A DNA stretch of 64,000 bases from Burkholderia paludis (GCF_000732615.1 NZ_JPGL01000015.1:92120-156119); one strand, 5' to 3'. Shown: positions 36,973-46,645, counted from the first letter of the stretch. Made by a program: numbers and translations. Notes: generated from the sequence alone by a model not told the origin.

Positions 36973-37095
36973 GCAGTGGCCGCACGCGAGAGCTCGCGGA
37001 TAGGCGTGCGACGAACGCGGACCGGTGGCGGCGCGAAGATCGGGGCCGGTATCGAGCGGGATTCATCACGTCACATTTCGATCGGGGTTTTCACG

Positions 37096-37479
37096 ATGAA
37101 TCGACATTCCGGCGGCGCCACTATCGGCGCCGCAATCGGCGCGATGCTGCTGCTCTCATGCGTGACCGTGCATGCGGAGCAACGCTGCGGGTATTACATC
37201 AGTTCGGCCCCGAACGACCTCGAACTCATCGACAAGGACGCGACTTGGACGATCAAGACGCCGAACCGGCAAGGCGGAAAGGATGCCGATGGACTCGAGA
37301 ACCTGCCGTCTGTAACCGATCGGCGTTACATGTTCAGGCATTTCGACACGCGGGTCGGATGCGCTTGCCTGAATGTGGAAACGGACGCGCGGCGCGCCAG
37401 GATTACACGGGTCGATTCCGGCAAAGGCGTTCCGTGGAAACGCTGCGAATCCGACAAGGCGTTGCCGAAGCCGGACTGA
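37096..37479 (+). CDS. DUF4087-family exported protein
   Basis: A 127-residue protein with signal peptide (IGAMLLLSCVTVHA) and the DUF4087 pattern: RCGYYISSAPNDLELIDKDA, then GCACLNVETDARRARI and WKRCESDKALP near the C-terminus. The conserved cysteines suggest disulfides. Function of the family is unknown. The ATG at 37096 was chosen because the signal peptide begins there. Confidence 0.75.
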   Translation: MNRHSGGATIGAAIGAMLLLSCVTVHAEQRCGYYISSAPNDLELIDKDATWTIKTPNRQGGKDADGLENLPSVTDRRYMFRHFDTRVGCACLNVETDARRARITRVDSGKGVPWKRCESDKALPKPD

Positions 37480-37652
37480 ACGGCGATGCTCGGATCGCCC
37501 GCCGCGTAAGGAGCGCGACCCGCATGCGGGCGATGCGCCGGCAGTGCGATACCCGGTGAATCAGGCCTCGTGCAAGGGGCGAAACCTGAGGGCCGGAAGT
37601 AACTGACCGGAAACTGGAGCGTTCGATGACGGTAACTACGGAAGAAGGCGCA

Positions 37653-38045
37653 ATGAAAAGACCGACTTCGCTGACTATCCTGGGCTGGCTTCTTGTCGTA
37701 CTGGATGTGGGGAATCTCGTCTACTTGCCGCTTTTGCTGAGTAATCCGCTGGCGATCGAGTTGCTCAGCCAATACCGCGTGAGGCCCGGCGTGACGATTC
37801 TGGTCGGATTGATCGTCGCGGTGTCATGTATCGTGGCCGGCGTCGCGATACTCAAGGGGCGAGAGTGGGGGCGCACGCTGTACGTGGGTGCGAGCGTGGC
37901 GGGGCTGGCGATCTCGGCGGTCACCATGCCGACCGACATGACCATGGTCGTCGCGCTCGTTCCTTCGGCACTGCTGTTCGCGCTGTTTGCCTGTCTGCTG
38001 TATCGCCGACCGGCGACCGAATACTTGCGCCAGGCCAGATCGTGA
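37653..38045 (+). CDS. four-helix inner-membrane protein
   Basis: A 130-residue protein with hydrophobic segments at about 5-28, 45-68, 76-93 and 97-115. GAAGAAGG lies ahead of the ATG at 37653; an ATG at 37626 (adding 9 residues) also has a GGAG motif, so the start is not certain. No recognised family. Confidence 0.65.
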   Translation: MKRPTSLTILGWLLVVLDVGNLVYLPLLLSNPLAIELLSQYRVRPGVTILVGLIVAVSCIVAGVAILKGREWGRTLYVGASVAGLAISAVTMPTDMTMVVALVPSALLFALFACLLYRRPATEYLRQARS

Positions 38046-38283
38046 CGGCGATGCCGTGTTGCCGTGCGCTCGAAAAAGTCGCGTAATTCGATACGTTCGG
38101 TATCCCCTGCGAGCTTCGCCAAGGAAAAAGAGTGCACATGACCCGTTTGCGCGATGATGGCGCCGGGATGGAGGTCGACGGAATCGATCTTCACCGCGCT
38201 GGAGGCCGCTGGCGCGCGAATCGATACACGGCCGCGACTCGCAGCGACAAGGGCGGGTCGCATCGTCGAACGGGAGGGCGATC

Positions 38284-38679
38284 GTGAGAGGAAAGTATGG
38301 CGACATTTGCGAAGCGTATTGCGTACGATTCGGTACCGCGGTTTTCGTTGCGGTGTCGTTCGGAGCGATGCTGACGGCGGCCGACGCGTCGAATCTTGTG
38401 CGTCGCACGACGGATGAACTGACGACGATGGCGTTCTATTGGGGTTATCTGTTGCTTCCCGCAGCCTTGTTGCCCGTGGTGCGCGTCATGGGGTTGCTGG
38501 GGAAAGTGCAGGTTGCCCTGTTGTTGATCGCGCAGTGTCTGCTGTGCGTCGGTTTCGCATGGTACGCAGTTGCCGAGCAAAACGAGTGGGTTTGGGTGGA
38601 GTACTGGCCGGCCTGCGCGGCCTGCCTGGTTCTCGCGGTGCTGGCGTATCTCGTGCGCGGCCGATTCAGCGAGAAATGA
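38284..38679 (+). CDS. membrane protein
   Basis: A 131-residue protein starting with GTG at 38284, preceded by GGGAGGGCG. Hydrophobic segments are at about 13-34, 50-68, 75-95 and 106-124. No known domain. It is part of the plus-strand array of exported and membrane proteins. Confidence 0.62.
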   Translation: MRGKYGDICEAYCVRFGTAVFVAVSFGAMLTAADASNLVRRTTDELTTMAFYWGYLLLPAALLPVVRVMGLLGKVQVALLLIAQCLLCVGFAWYAVAEQNEWVWVEYWPACAACLVLAVLAYLVRGRFSEK

Positions 38680-38751
38680 CGCGGCACGCGACTGACGGGA
38701 CGGGCTTGCGGTATCGGCCGCGTATCGACGGCGCTGTTCAAGGAGGGGTTC

Positions 38752-39435
38752 GTGAGAGCAACCAGGAAGAGATCGTCGGGATTGCCGGATGCGGGTGCGC
38801 CGGTCGGCGTGCGTGGCATGCCTCATGCCGCGAAGGTCCTGTTCGTGTGGAGTGCGATGACGTGGGCGTCGGGCTCCTTTGCCGCAGGCCTCGATTGCGC
38901 GGCGGCGAGCTCCGGCGTCGAGAAGCTGATCTGTGCAAATCCGTCCCTGACGGCACGCGATGCCGCGCTCAATCGGCTGTATGGCTGGACGATCGCCGAT
39001 GCGGCGCCGATCGACAAGCAGAAATTGACCACCATCCAGAAACAATGGATCGGGCACGTGCGCGACGTCTGTACCACGGCGGCCTGTGTCGGGGATGCCT
39101 ACGATGCGCGCATCAAGGCGCTCGCGTCGATCCGTTTCGACGGCGGCTCCGCGACCTATGTCCGCGATGTCGCAGCGGCTGCCCGCGTGACCCGGCAGAT
39201 ACAGCAGGATCTGAGAAAGGTCGGCATCACGCAATCGCTCGGTGCGTGCTCGCGGATCGTGTCGCTCGACTCGCATCCCGACAGCTACGGCGCGCTTTGC
39301 GATCTCGGCAGCCAGCGGCCGGTTCAGGTGTGCGACGAGGACAGGGTCGGCAACCTCGCGGTCAATTTCTATGGCTTCTCGGAAACCGGCGGCGGTCTTG
39401 CGGCGTTTACGCAGGCCGTGTGCCCCGGCGGCTAA
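38752..39435 (+). CDS. LprI-like exported protein (copy 2)
   Basis: A 227-residue protein. The GTG start at 38752 is fixed by an excellent AAGGAGGGG ribosome-binding site. A signal peptide (VLFVWSAMTWASGSFAA) ends near residue 45, followed by the LprI-type domain: LDCAAASSGVEKLICANPSL, ALNRLYGWTIADA and TIQKQWIGHVRDVC. The C-terminal ~100 residues are a separate domain with further cysteines (GACSRIV, GALCDLG, QAVCPGG). Related in domain but not closely to the gene at 35762. Confidence 0.76.
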   Translation: MRATRKRSSGLPDAGAPVGVRGMPHAAKVLFVWSAMTWASGSFAAGLDCAAASSGVEKLICANPSLTARDAALNRLYGWTIADAAPIDKQKLTTIQKQWIGHVRDVCTTAACVGDAYDARIKALASIRFDGGSATYVRDVAAAARVTRQIQQDLRKVGITQSLGACSRIVSLDSHPDSYGALCDLGSQRPVQVCDEDRVGNLAVNFYGFSETGGGLAAFTQAVCPGG

Positions 39436-39576
39436 CCCGTCGAAGACGGATTCATCGAATGCCTGTGACGGCGCGGCTTCCGTGCGGGAGGTTGCGCCAC
39501 CGCGTATCGTGCCGGTCGACGCGGGATCGAGCCGGAACATCGCGGTTCGACCGGAGGCTATCGAACGGCAAGGGTC

Positions 39577-40260
39577 ATGAGGATACGGAAATTTCTGTTT
39601 GCCTTCGTAGCAATCGCGGCGCTCGGAGCCGGTTACGTGCTGCGGCCCAGGCACGATACGCTGCCGGCCTATCGTTGCGACCGGCTGGAAGGTGCATCCG
39701 CCGTGGACGATTGCATGAATCACGTCTTTCCCTCGCGAGAACAGATACTGGCCTACCTGAACGACGCGACGTTCGGGCAACCGAAGAGAGGCGACGACTA
39801 CGGCTTGCAGTATTTCGGTCGTGATGGTCGCTATGTGCTGTTGAGTGTCGGAGGCGAGTCGGTCTCCTGGGGAACTGCGTTCATCGACAGCGGGCGCTGG
39901 TGGCTGCGCGATGCCGTGCTGCCGTTGCAGGATGGGCGCAAGACAAGAACCGTGGTCGTGCAGGAGATGTGCAGCCTGGAATATGCGTGGACCGATCAGC
40001 CTCGCCGTATCGATGACGAGGATCCGGACGTTGCCTGCGAAGCGATGTGGGATACGCGCTTCAACACGTTCCAGGAAGGCAGCGCGCCGCAGATCAGGAC
40101 TGCCGGCGATGTCTATGACCTGCTGGACCTCTATCGCATGGACGGCCATCAGTTTCATGTTCAGGATTTTTCTCCGGTCGCGCCGGGCTTGAAGATTCCT
40201 CCCGAAACGCTGACGCGTGCCGCCCATCTCTACAAGAAAAGCAGGCCGGGATTGTCTTGA
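39577..40260 (+). CDS. membrane-anchored or exported hypothetical protein
   Basis: A 227-residue protein with an N-terminal hydrophobic segment (FLFAFVAIAALGAGYVL) but no clear cleavage site, so it may stay anchored to the inner membrane with its bulk in the periplasm. Four cysteines lie in the first ~50 and middle residues. No recognised domain. GGCAAGGG precedes the ATG. Confidence 0.62.
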   Translation: MRIRKFLFAFVAIAALGAGYVLRPRHDTLPAYRCDRLEGASAVDDCMNHVFPSREQILAYLNDATFGQPKRGDDYGLQYFGRDGRYVLLSVGGESVSWGTAFIDSGRWWLRDAVLPLQDGRKTRTVVVQEMCSLEYAWTDQPRRIDDEDPDVACEAMWDTRFNTFQEGSAPQIRTAGDVYDLLDLYRMDGHQFHVQDFSPVAPGLKIPPETLTRAAHLYKKSRPGLS

Positions 40261-40678
40261 ATCGCAATTGCGCGTGGTACCGAAGCGCCGGCGGCGAATG
40301 TCGTTCCGGCTCAGACGGTGCAAACGAGAGGTGGCTGTGTGAATTCGGACAGTCGGGTAAGTGGTGGAGCCGGGGTGATTGCCGACGGCGGAATTCCACG
40401 ATGAGCCGTCGGGCAATAGTGTTGGGCTTCGCTTGCGAGCAGGTGGGGCAGTCTCCATGAGCGGGCGCAGTGGTTTTTTTGGGGGAGCGCGCGACTAGCA
40501 GAGTGCTTGCGGCGTTCACGCCAGTGCCAGCCGTCGTCAGTATCTGGCGGCGGGCATGGCGAGATCGACATGACAATTGTCAGAAATGTTTATGGCAACA
40601 GGAATCCCTATTGCGCCAGTTGATGTGCTGAATCATTATTCCAATGTTCCGGGCCAGGATTGTAAAAGCGAGAAAATA
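40261..40678. other. intergenic stretch, nothing recognised
   Basis: 418 bases. The last ~130 bases are more AT-rich and probably hold the promoter of the DUF805 gene. No open frame with family resemblance. Confidence 0.4.
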
Positions 40679-41044
40679 ATGAAATGGTATTTAAAGGTTC
40701 TAAAAAATTACGCTATTTTTAACGGGCGTGCACGTCGCAAAGAGTACTGGATGTTCCTCCTGGTCAACACAATTATTGCGGGGGTAATCGGTGCCATCCT
40801 GGGTTTTATTGCTGTAAGGGTAGGAAACGTTGCGCTCGTCAATTGGGCGCAACTCTATAACCTGGCGCTCTTGATTCCGAGCGTTGCGGTCGGAGTACGG
40901 CGCATGCACGATACGGATCACAGCGGCTGGTGGCTGCTCTGCCCGGTCGTTAACCTGGTCTATCTGTTCATCCCTGGTACTGTCGGAGAGAATCGTTTCG
41001 GCGACGATCCCAAGGCGGCAACGATCGGGGGTAGTGCTGCGTAA
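40679..41044 (+). CDS. DUF805-family inner-membrane protein
   Basis: A 121-residue DUF805 protein. Diagnostic features are the N-terminal YAIFNGRARRKEYWMF, the RRMHDTDHSGWWLL motif and a final GENRFGDDP. Four membrane helices are expected. The family is widespread and poorly understood. Start at 40679; the upstream open frame adds 34 residues without family match. Confidence 0.88.
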   Translation: MKWYLKVLKNYAIFNGRARRKEYWMFLLVNTIIAGVIGAILGFIAVRVGNVALVNWAQLYNLALLIPSVAVGVRRMHDTDHSGWWLLCPVVNLVYLFIPGTVGENRFGDDPKAATIGGSAA

Positions 41045-41090
41045 CGGGGTATCTGGATTTCGAATTACGTTTTATTGATCTGGCGCCAGC

Positions 41091-41515
41091 ATGAACGAGT
41101 GGCTGTCCGTCACGGAAGCCACTCGGCTTCCAGCGCGGCAATCATGGCGCAGAAGACTCGGCAGCCGGTGCACTCGAGATCACGGAACAGATTCGTCGGA
41201 ACCCCGGGGCTTGGATCGAAGCGCGAGGACTGAAGGCGGCGGGTTTCCTGCTTCCGAGCTGGTTGTTACATCGCTGCATTTGCCGACGCGTCAATGTGCC
41301 CGGTTGATACGTTGCCGGGCTGCGTCGGTCGGCCCGGACGATACCGCATACGCTACACGATGCGCCGCACAAAAGCGTCACCGATCTATCTGCGGACGAA
41401 AAGCCTCCGGGCGGTGCGGTTGCGACTCGGCCATACGAAGCTAGAAAGCACGGTTCGCTATCTCGGCATCGATGTCAACGACGCCCTTGAGGCGACGGAG
41501 CAGACGGGGGTTTGA
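41091..41515 (+). pseudogene. decayed tyrosine recombinase
   Basis: The region is similar base by base to the recombinase at 48231-48858: ITEQIRRNPGAWIEARGLKAA in one frame (41181-41242), then a deletion and frame changes, and RRTKASPIYLRTKSLRAVRL to the stop at 41513-41515. The final HTKLESTVRYLGIDV keeps the catalytic Tyr, but the N-terminal part is missing and the frames do not join. The similarity continues past the stop codon for about 45 bases. Confidence 0.8.
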
Positions 41516-41518
41516 CGG

Positions 41519-41590
41519 CATCGTGGCCAGCGGGCGGTCGCTTGCCGGCCAGGAGCAGCCACTCGACGTCGCTCGCTGAATCATTTCTAT
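41519..41590 (+). repeat. dispersed intergenic repeat, copy after the decayed recombinase
   Basis: Shares the stretch TCGCTTGCCGGCCA with the copy at 48859-48939, followed by a degenerate tail of the type CCACTCGAC...GAATC. Member of the repeat family described for 46559-46645, 47524-47622, 48124-48195, 49822-49872, 50318-50380 and 50555-50612. Confidence 0.55.
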
Positions 41591-41638
41591 CTCGCCTTCT
41601 GCGTTCGGGAGGCCGCACTCTATCAGGAGGGCTTTGCC

Positions 41639-42313
41639 TTGCCGTTCAAAACACGGTTGTTGGTCGTTGCTTCCTGCCTGTTGTGCGCACACGCATGCGC
41701 TTCGACTCTGACGTTGAATTGTGCAGATGCGCAAGCAGGCACTCTGAACCAGAAGGCAGCGGAATCCCGTCTTATGGCAGAGTCGCACGGACTCGCAGAG
41801 AGAATTGCACCACATGTTCTGCGCGTCAATGTCGCGGGGAAGGCATTACTGTTCAAGGACATTCCGGCCGCTGGGCTTGACAACATCGCCTACACATTCT
41901 GCGGGAGTCTGGGAGGGTACTCGCTGATTGGATGGGACGACGGGGACGAATTTACCGGCAAGCTGATTGACGAACGCACTGGACGGATATTGCCCGCGGG
42001 ACAAGAAGTGATCTTCTCCCCTGATGGTCGTGCCTATCTGGCGATTGGGCAGGAAGATGGCCTTGATGGCGAGGATTGGGCGGTTCGCTATGCGAATGAT
42101 GGACGGGTGTCGTGGCAGGGCCATAGCTTCATCGTGTCCGGAAATGTCGGCGCTGCTCCGTTACACGAGCTCTCTAACCCCCGCTGGGGCGAAAGTGGCA
42201 AACTCGAGGCTGAAGCCTCGTGCCGGGATTCGCCGAACGCGGTCGTAGGGTTGATCAAGACCCAGGGGCGGTGGTCATGGCATGTGCCTGCCGGTTGCCA
42301 TCCGGTGCGCTGA
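41639..42313 (+). CDS. exported hypothetical protein, TTG start
   Basis: A 224-residue protein beginning at TTG (41639), with an AGGAGGG ribosome-binding site eight bases ahead; no ATG start fits. A signal peptide (LLVVASCLLCAHACA) is followed by a mature part with conserved-looking Cys and Trp (NCADAQAG, YTFCGSLGGYSLIGWDDG, GRWSWHVPAGCHP). I do not recognise the family. It lies directly after the recombinase remnant and its repeat, like a captured cargo gene. Confidence 0.62.
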   Translation: MPFKTRLLVVASCLLCAHACASTLTLNCADAQAGTLNQKAAESRLMAESHGLAERIAPHVLRVNVAGKALLFKDIPAAGLDNIAYTFCGSLGGYSLIGWDDGDEFTGKLIDERTGRILPAGQEVIFSPDGRAYLAIGQEDGLDGEDWAVRYANDGRVSWQGHSFIVSGNVGAAPLHELSNPRWGESGKLEAEASCRDSPNAVVGLIKTQGRWSWHVPAGCHPVR

Positions 42314-42509
42314 GCTCGAAAGACCTTGCCCGAAGCGCATTGTGTGGCCACTTTTCAGAGCGTCGGACGACCGAAATGGGCGGTGGATTCAACCGGTCGC
42401 TTCCACGACTACCGGCCACAAACGGTCAGTCGGCAGCGACGTCAAGATCATTTTGAATTGAAACGTGTGCGTCGGGTCGCTGGCCGCGAAAACCTGCATC
42501 GAATCAGAA

Positions 42510-43241
42510 ATGACATCCGAAATGAGAGCAACAACACCCAGTGCCACTGCGGGTCGAAAGCGATATATCGAACGCTGCATGCTCGCGCTTGTCGCCTTCA
42601 TGGTTGCGACAGCCGCGCGTGCAGTCGACTCGGGCATGCCGGAGTCCCCATGTGGCGAGCTTGACACGGGATATTCGATCGACGACAGCGTACGCGGTTC
42701 GCTAGGGACAAGCCCCCCTATAAGTGCGTGCGTTGACGTGCTTCGCGCGCCACATGGTTCGCGTCGCCGCTTACGCATCTTCGTTGGTGGAAAACAGGTC
42801 TTCGGTAATGACGTCATCGTGCTCGGACCGGATGACGGCGGCATCCAGGGCGACCCGTTCCAGCCGCTCACCATCAAGCATGGTTCCTTGATCGTGCAGA
42901 ACTCGGGTGGTGGTGGCCGACTTCGGTGGTCTGAAACATGGCGTTTGACAATACGTAACAAACAATGGGTCCTGGCCGGATGGGATGAATACGGATATGA
43001 CATGTATGGTGGCACCGCAAGCGGCGCCAAGGAATCCATTACAAGCATCAATGCTTTAACCGGCGCTATACATGACGACGGGACCGATTATCCTGGCGAT
43101 GGGGAGCCGAATATATCGACTCACTACGCCTGCAAACTGCCCGCCAAGTGGGTCAGCCCGGCTGCTTCGAAAATTGAGGAAATTCGCAACCGTAGCTTTA
43201 AATGCGGAAAGAATATTGGGAAATTGATAAAAATTAATTGA
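42510..43241 (+). CDS. exported hypothetical protein
   Basis: A 243-residue protein from the ATG at 42510. The signal peptide core (CMLALVAFMVATAARA) starts about 20 residues in, so ATG 42522 or 42582 may be used instead. The mature domain has beta-rich segments (RRLRIFVGGKQVFGNDVIVL, GSLIVQNSGGGG) followed by WRLTIRNKQWVLAGWDEYGYD. Family unknown. Its 3' end is AT-richer than the surroundings. Confidence 0.58.
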   Translation: MTSEMRATTPSATAGRKRYIERCMLALVAFMVATAARAVDSGMPESPCGELDTGYSIDDSVRGSLGTSPPISACVDVLRAPHGSRRRLRIFVGGKQVFGNDVIVLGPDDGGIQGDPFQPLTIKHGSLIVQNSGGGGRLRWSETWRLTIRNKQWVLAGWDEYGYDMYGGTASGAKESITSINALTGAIHDDGTDYPGDGEPNISTHYACKLPAKWVSPAASKIEEIRNRSFKCGKNIGKLIKIN

Positions 43242-43299
43242 GCGGATGATTGTAGGATATTCGTAGGATTGTTCAGGATTCCTGTTGTGCTATCTGTGT

Positions 43300-44085
43300 G
43301 TGGCGACTATCGGAAAGGGCAATGTCTGGAACGGTTGGCTGGCCGTTGGTTTCAGGGGCGCTCAGGCGTTCGGAGTGCACGACGATGGTCAGGAGACGCT
43401 CTTCGAGCCGGCGCTCGCTCGCGAACTGGCCCGGACGTAGGGCCGCGGTAACTTCGGAGCGGGGCAATATGAGGTGCTCCTGGCTATAGCGGATAGCCGA
43501 CTCCAGTTCCATGCCATCATCGAGCGCGGTCAGTTTCCTTTTCCCGAGCAGGGCAGACGCAACCCTCAATTCCTTCCATCGGGTTTCGACGCCTGGCACA
43601 TGGATGACATTGCACGACTGGAGACGTTAGCCGGCAGGCTTGGATTGGCGAACGAGGCCGATGTCGTCAAGGCGTTCGGGCGGGTGGTCGAGTATGGCGA
43701 GGGTTATTTCCGTATGCTCGCCTCACATGCCGGTTACGACGAATGGCATTGCACCGACGCAAATTTTTACGTGTTGGCGCTGATCTGCAATTTTGTCGAG
43801 CAACTTGCCGTCGACGATCTTATGGCCTTGAACTGGGACGAGACCTTCGCCAAGCGAGTGCTAACCACGACGCTGCGTTCGTTCGACGCCGCGCGCCGGG
43901 ATAAATTTCCTGAGGAGGGGCAGGAAAAGAGGGGGCGGATAGCCCGCGTGTGTCTATCCGGATGCGATGAACCTTCCGGATCGATTGGGAATGAGCCGGC
44001 GCTTCGTTTCAATCGAGCGATAGGCCGAATTGAGAGATTAACGAATATCGGTGATGAAAATCCGGGTCACCGATTTTATTATTGA
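43300..44085 (+). pseudogene. hypothetical protein interrupted by an in-frame amber codon
   Basis: One frame reads from about 43300 (GKGNVWNGWLAVGFRGAQAF, then EPALARELART) to a TAG at 43438-43440 and goes on without a further stop to 44085 (NFGAGQYEVLLAIADSRLQF, FDAWHMDDIARLETL, GRVVEYGEGYFRMLASHAG). Sense before and after the TAG looks coding, so it was probably one gene with a point mutation. The downstream part could be translated from GTG 43474 (203 residues). The end overlaps the next start. No domain recognised. Confidence 0.5.
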
Positions 44086-45571
44086 GTTTAACGAAGAAAC
44101 AGGATGGGCAGTCACCATGAGCGAATCGGTTTCCGTTGCGGCCCAGATACGTTTAAGCGAAGCGGCACTGGCGCGCTGGTTCAAGCACAGCATAGCTCCG
44201 GGGAACAAGGTGCTCGATGTGCTCGCCGGGATGCTTGACGAAGCCGATCTGAACCCGCAGGAGACGCTGTATATCTGCCAGTACCTACCGGCCACGCAAA
44301 CGCTCGTATTCTTCCTGAGTAACAGCGGCGCCCGCGGATCTGCGACGGTCCCGGTCGTGTCTCTGCTTGAACTGCTGACGCAATACACCGATATGGACGA
44401 CGATGGTTACCTGGCGATCGGCACCTATCCCTTCGGGAGCTTCGCGGAGATCTCCGCATCCATCATGCGCCGGCATGCGGTCGTGCCAGTGGAGACGTCG
44501 CATCCGCATGCACTTGATGAACTCGAACCGTTGCTGGTCAAGCTGCTGAAATGGATGCCGGAGCAGTATCGCCATTATCCCGCCTTGTATCACCGCAAGA
44601 TCGTGCTTTGCTTTAAACGAATGGGCAATTCATTTGTCCGTCGAGCAACGCCGGATGATCCTGTTTTGATCGGAGACGATTACTTTACCGACGGTAAGCG
44701 CGTGCTGTGGAATGATCGCGACGACGAAAGCGCGGTGCCGGTACCTGAGGCGGACCCTTACACCTTCAGGCGGCTCGCAGGACGACTCTGGGCCGATGCG
44801 ATACATCTGTATTGTGAAGGTCAACTGATTCTAAAGCTGGAAGGAAAGCCCAAAGTAGTGGGTGACGTCGTCATCGTTGGCCGGCGAGGGTTGTTTGCTC
44901 AACTCGACAGCAGCGGGCTGGAGCAGGATGAAGTGGATCCTGCCACGCTGAAGCGCATCGATAGCCGTAGCGACTATTACGAAGATGCCACGCATGTGTG
45001 GCATGGGATGAGACGCATGCCGGAGCTTCCCGGCGACGTGACCATCCTTTTCACTCCAGGCGCGATCGCTCGCGGTCGCAATGCGATATACCGGTTTGGC
45101 GCGCCTTTGGAACATGCCGTGCCGGAACAGTTCGAGTTTCTCGGGCAGGGCTATTTTCGTGATGGCGGTGCACTATGGCACTACGATTCAAACCTCGCCC
45201 GGCTCGTTCGCATGCCGTCTTCCGCCGCTCATGCCCTGCGCCTGGCAGGGCCGTTCTGTACCGACGGCTTCAGCGTGTGGTGGGAGGCGCAAGTATTGGA
45301 AGGTGCGGATCCCGCCACCTTTCGCGCGATTGGCTTCAGCTATGCGATCGATCGCAACAATGTGTGGTTTCAGGCAGACCGGATCGACGGCGCTGACCTC
45401 GACAGCTTCCAGAATCTGGCAGGCAGCATCTATGCACGGGACGGGACGTGTGTTTATGCTTACGGCAAAGTCATCCCCGATGCGTTACCCGATAGCTTGC
45501 GGGTACTCAACTGGTTCGAAGCCCGGGACGATCGGCAACTTTACGTATACGGGATCGCGTCCGGTGAATGA
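44054..45571 (+). CDS. DKNYY-repeat protein
   Basis: A 505-residue protein. The second half has repeated beta units of the DKNYY family: DDYFTDGKRVLWNDRDD, YYEDATHVWHGMR, GYFRDGGALWHYDS, FSYAIDRNNVWFQ and SIYARDGTCVYAYGKVI. The first ~200 residues are unclassified. No signal peptide, so it is cytoplasmic, unlike most neighbours. DKNYY proteins are frequent near polymorphic toxin loci. The start may be ATG 44054 or 44117; neither has a strong ribosome-binding site. Confidence 0.75.
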   Translation: MKIRVTDFIIEFNEETGWAVTMSESVSVAAQIRLSEAALARWFKHSIAPGNKVLDVLAGMLDEADLNPQETLYICQYLPATQTLVFFLSNSGARGSATVPVVSLLELLTQYTDMDDDGYLAIGTYPFGSFAEISASIMRRHAVVPVETSHPHALDELEPLLVKLLKWMPEQYRHYPALYHRKIVLCFKRMGNSFVRRATPDDPVLIGDDYFTDGKRVLWNDRDDESAVPVPEADPYTFRRLAGRLWADAIHLYCEGQLILKLEGKPKVVGDVVIVGRRGLFAQLDSSGLEQDEVDPATLKRIDSRSDYYEDATHVWHGMRRMPELPGDVTILFTPGAIARGRNAIYRFGAPLEHAVPEQFEFLGQGYFRDGGALWHYDSNLARLVRMPSSAAHALRLAGPFCTDGFSVWWEAQVLEGADPATFRAIGFSYAIDRNNVWFQADRIDGADLDSFQNLAGSIYARDGTCVYAYGKVIPDALPDSLRVLNWFEARDDRQLYVYGIASGE

Positions 45572-45932
45572 CCGTGATGCAGGGCGGATGAAAGCATGGC
45601 GAGCCGTTTGCGAATCATGTTCGTCGGTGCGGCGATTCGCTTGTTGCAGGTCGATTCAAGCTATCGCAAGCCCGGATTTCCCGAGCAGTGCCGGGCGAGT
45701 GCGCCAGCGTGCCTGGTCCTCGAGCGCCTCGCGGGATTGATTCCGATAATATCGACGCGAGACTCACTGCCTGACTGGCTACAAAATTCCGCCGCAGGTC
45801 AAGCCGACGTTCGATCTTGCCGCCAAGATCGTCAACAACCTGCTCTACCGATACGTCGAATGCTACCGACGGCGATGATCGCCGTCGGCAGGCCGCAATG
45901 CTAAGTGGCGTTACATCCTTCGCGCATTCACG
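45572..45932. other. intergenic stretch with gene-end relic
   Basis: From about 45771 the plus strand reads LTGYKIPPQVKPTFDLAAKI and continues NNLLYRYVECY before a stop, without a start. The first ~23 bases of this piece recur at 50290. It appears to be the 3' end of a lost gene of unknown type. Confidence 0.4.
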
Positions 45933-46301
45933 TTATCTAACTAGTTCTTCCAGTCGGGACGTTAGAAGCTCGTATTTTCTTTCCGAAGTATCTGCCAATG
46001 CCTCATCGCGAGTGGATTGAGTGTCGTCATACGGTACCGGTTCGACAAACTGGCTCACCGTCAGATCCCACTTCTTTCCGTCGATGAGATTGTAGAAGTG
46101 CTTACCACCCGATGTTCGCGTAGTGAGAATCTGACCGCCGAAATAATCTTGGACGACAAGCGAGGTGACACTGCAGTGATTCTGCGCTGGATTCGATGGT
46201 GACCAAGCATCGGTCGGGCTTGACGTGTCTCCCGCCCAAACACGTGAAATTGCTCTGTACAAGTCGAGGGGTGTCGCAAAGGCTTTCGATACAGAAGTCA
46301 T
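45933..46301 (-). CDS. YunG-like protein
   Basis: A 122-residue protein from the ATG at 46301. The segment NHCSVTSLVVQDYFGGQIL, then GGKHFYNLIDGKKWDLTVSQ, matches the YunG family pattern (Cys followed by QDYFGG and the HFYN...DLT block). Function of the family is unclear; members often sit beside toxin/immunity genes. Preceded upstream by a terminator-like hairpin at 46356-46381. Confidence 0.72.
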   Translation of the reverse strand: MTSVSKAFATPLDLYRAISRVWAGDTSSPTDAWSPSNPAQNHCSVTSLVVQDYFGGQILTTRTSGGKHFYNLIDGKKWDLTVSQFVEPVPYDDTQSTRDEALADTSERKYELLTSRLEELVR

Positions 46302-46355
46302 GTGATTTTGCTCTCTAGTTGAGCCGACGACCGATGGAGCACCCAAAAAAGACAA

Positions 46356-46381
46356 AAGCCCCGTCGTTGCCGGCGGGGCTT
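46356..46381 (-). terminator. rho-independent terminator on the minus strand
   Basis: Stem AAGCCCCG / CGGGGCTT with a GC-rich interior; on the minus strand it is followed by TTGTCTTTTTT. It ends transcription coming from the right, 55 bases before the YunG-like start, so it may isolate this gene or act as an attenuator. Confidence 0.6.
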
Positions 46382-46558
46382 CGAAGCGCATGTCGCTGCG
46401 AATTTCTAGCGTATGCACGTCCCCAGCGGTAGTCCCGAATGGGAATGCGCATGATGGTGGGTCGCAACGGCGAAGGACGTGAAGGCTTGCATAGATAGTG
46501 AGTCTGCCTTCAGTTATTAAGTCCGTCAATGGATGTTTTATTGTTCTGCTTGCGTCCT

Positions 46559-46645
46559 GTATGGCCGCTTTCGAGCACAACGACTGGCAGCTCAGGGTCG
46601 ACTACACCCGGTCGCGACCGGCGACTGCCCCCAGTTGATCCGGTT
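46559..46645 (+). repeat. dispersed intergenic repeat
   Basis: Begins TATGGCCGCTTTCG, then has CAGGGTCG and GGTCGCGACCGGCG. The same order of blocks occurs at 47524, 48124 and 50318. The surrounding gap 46382-46777 holds no gene; a weaker copy (GAATGGCCGCT) lies near 46715. Confidence 0.55.
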
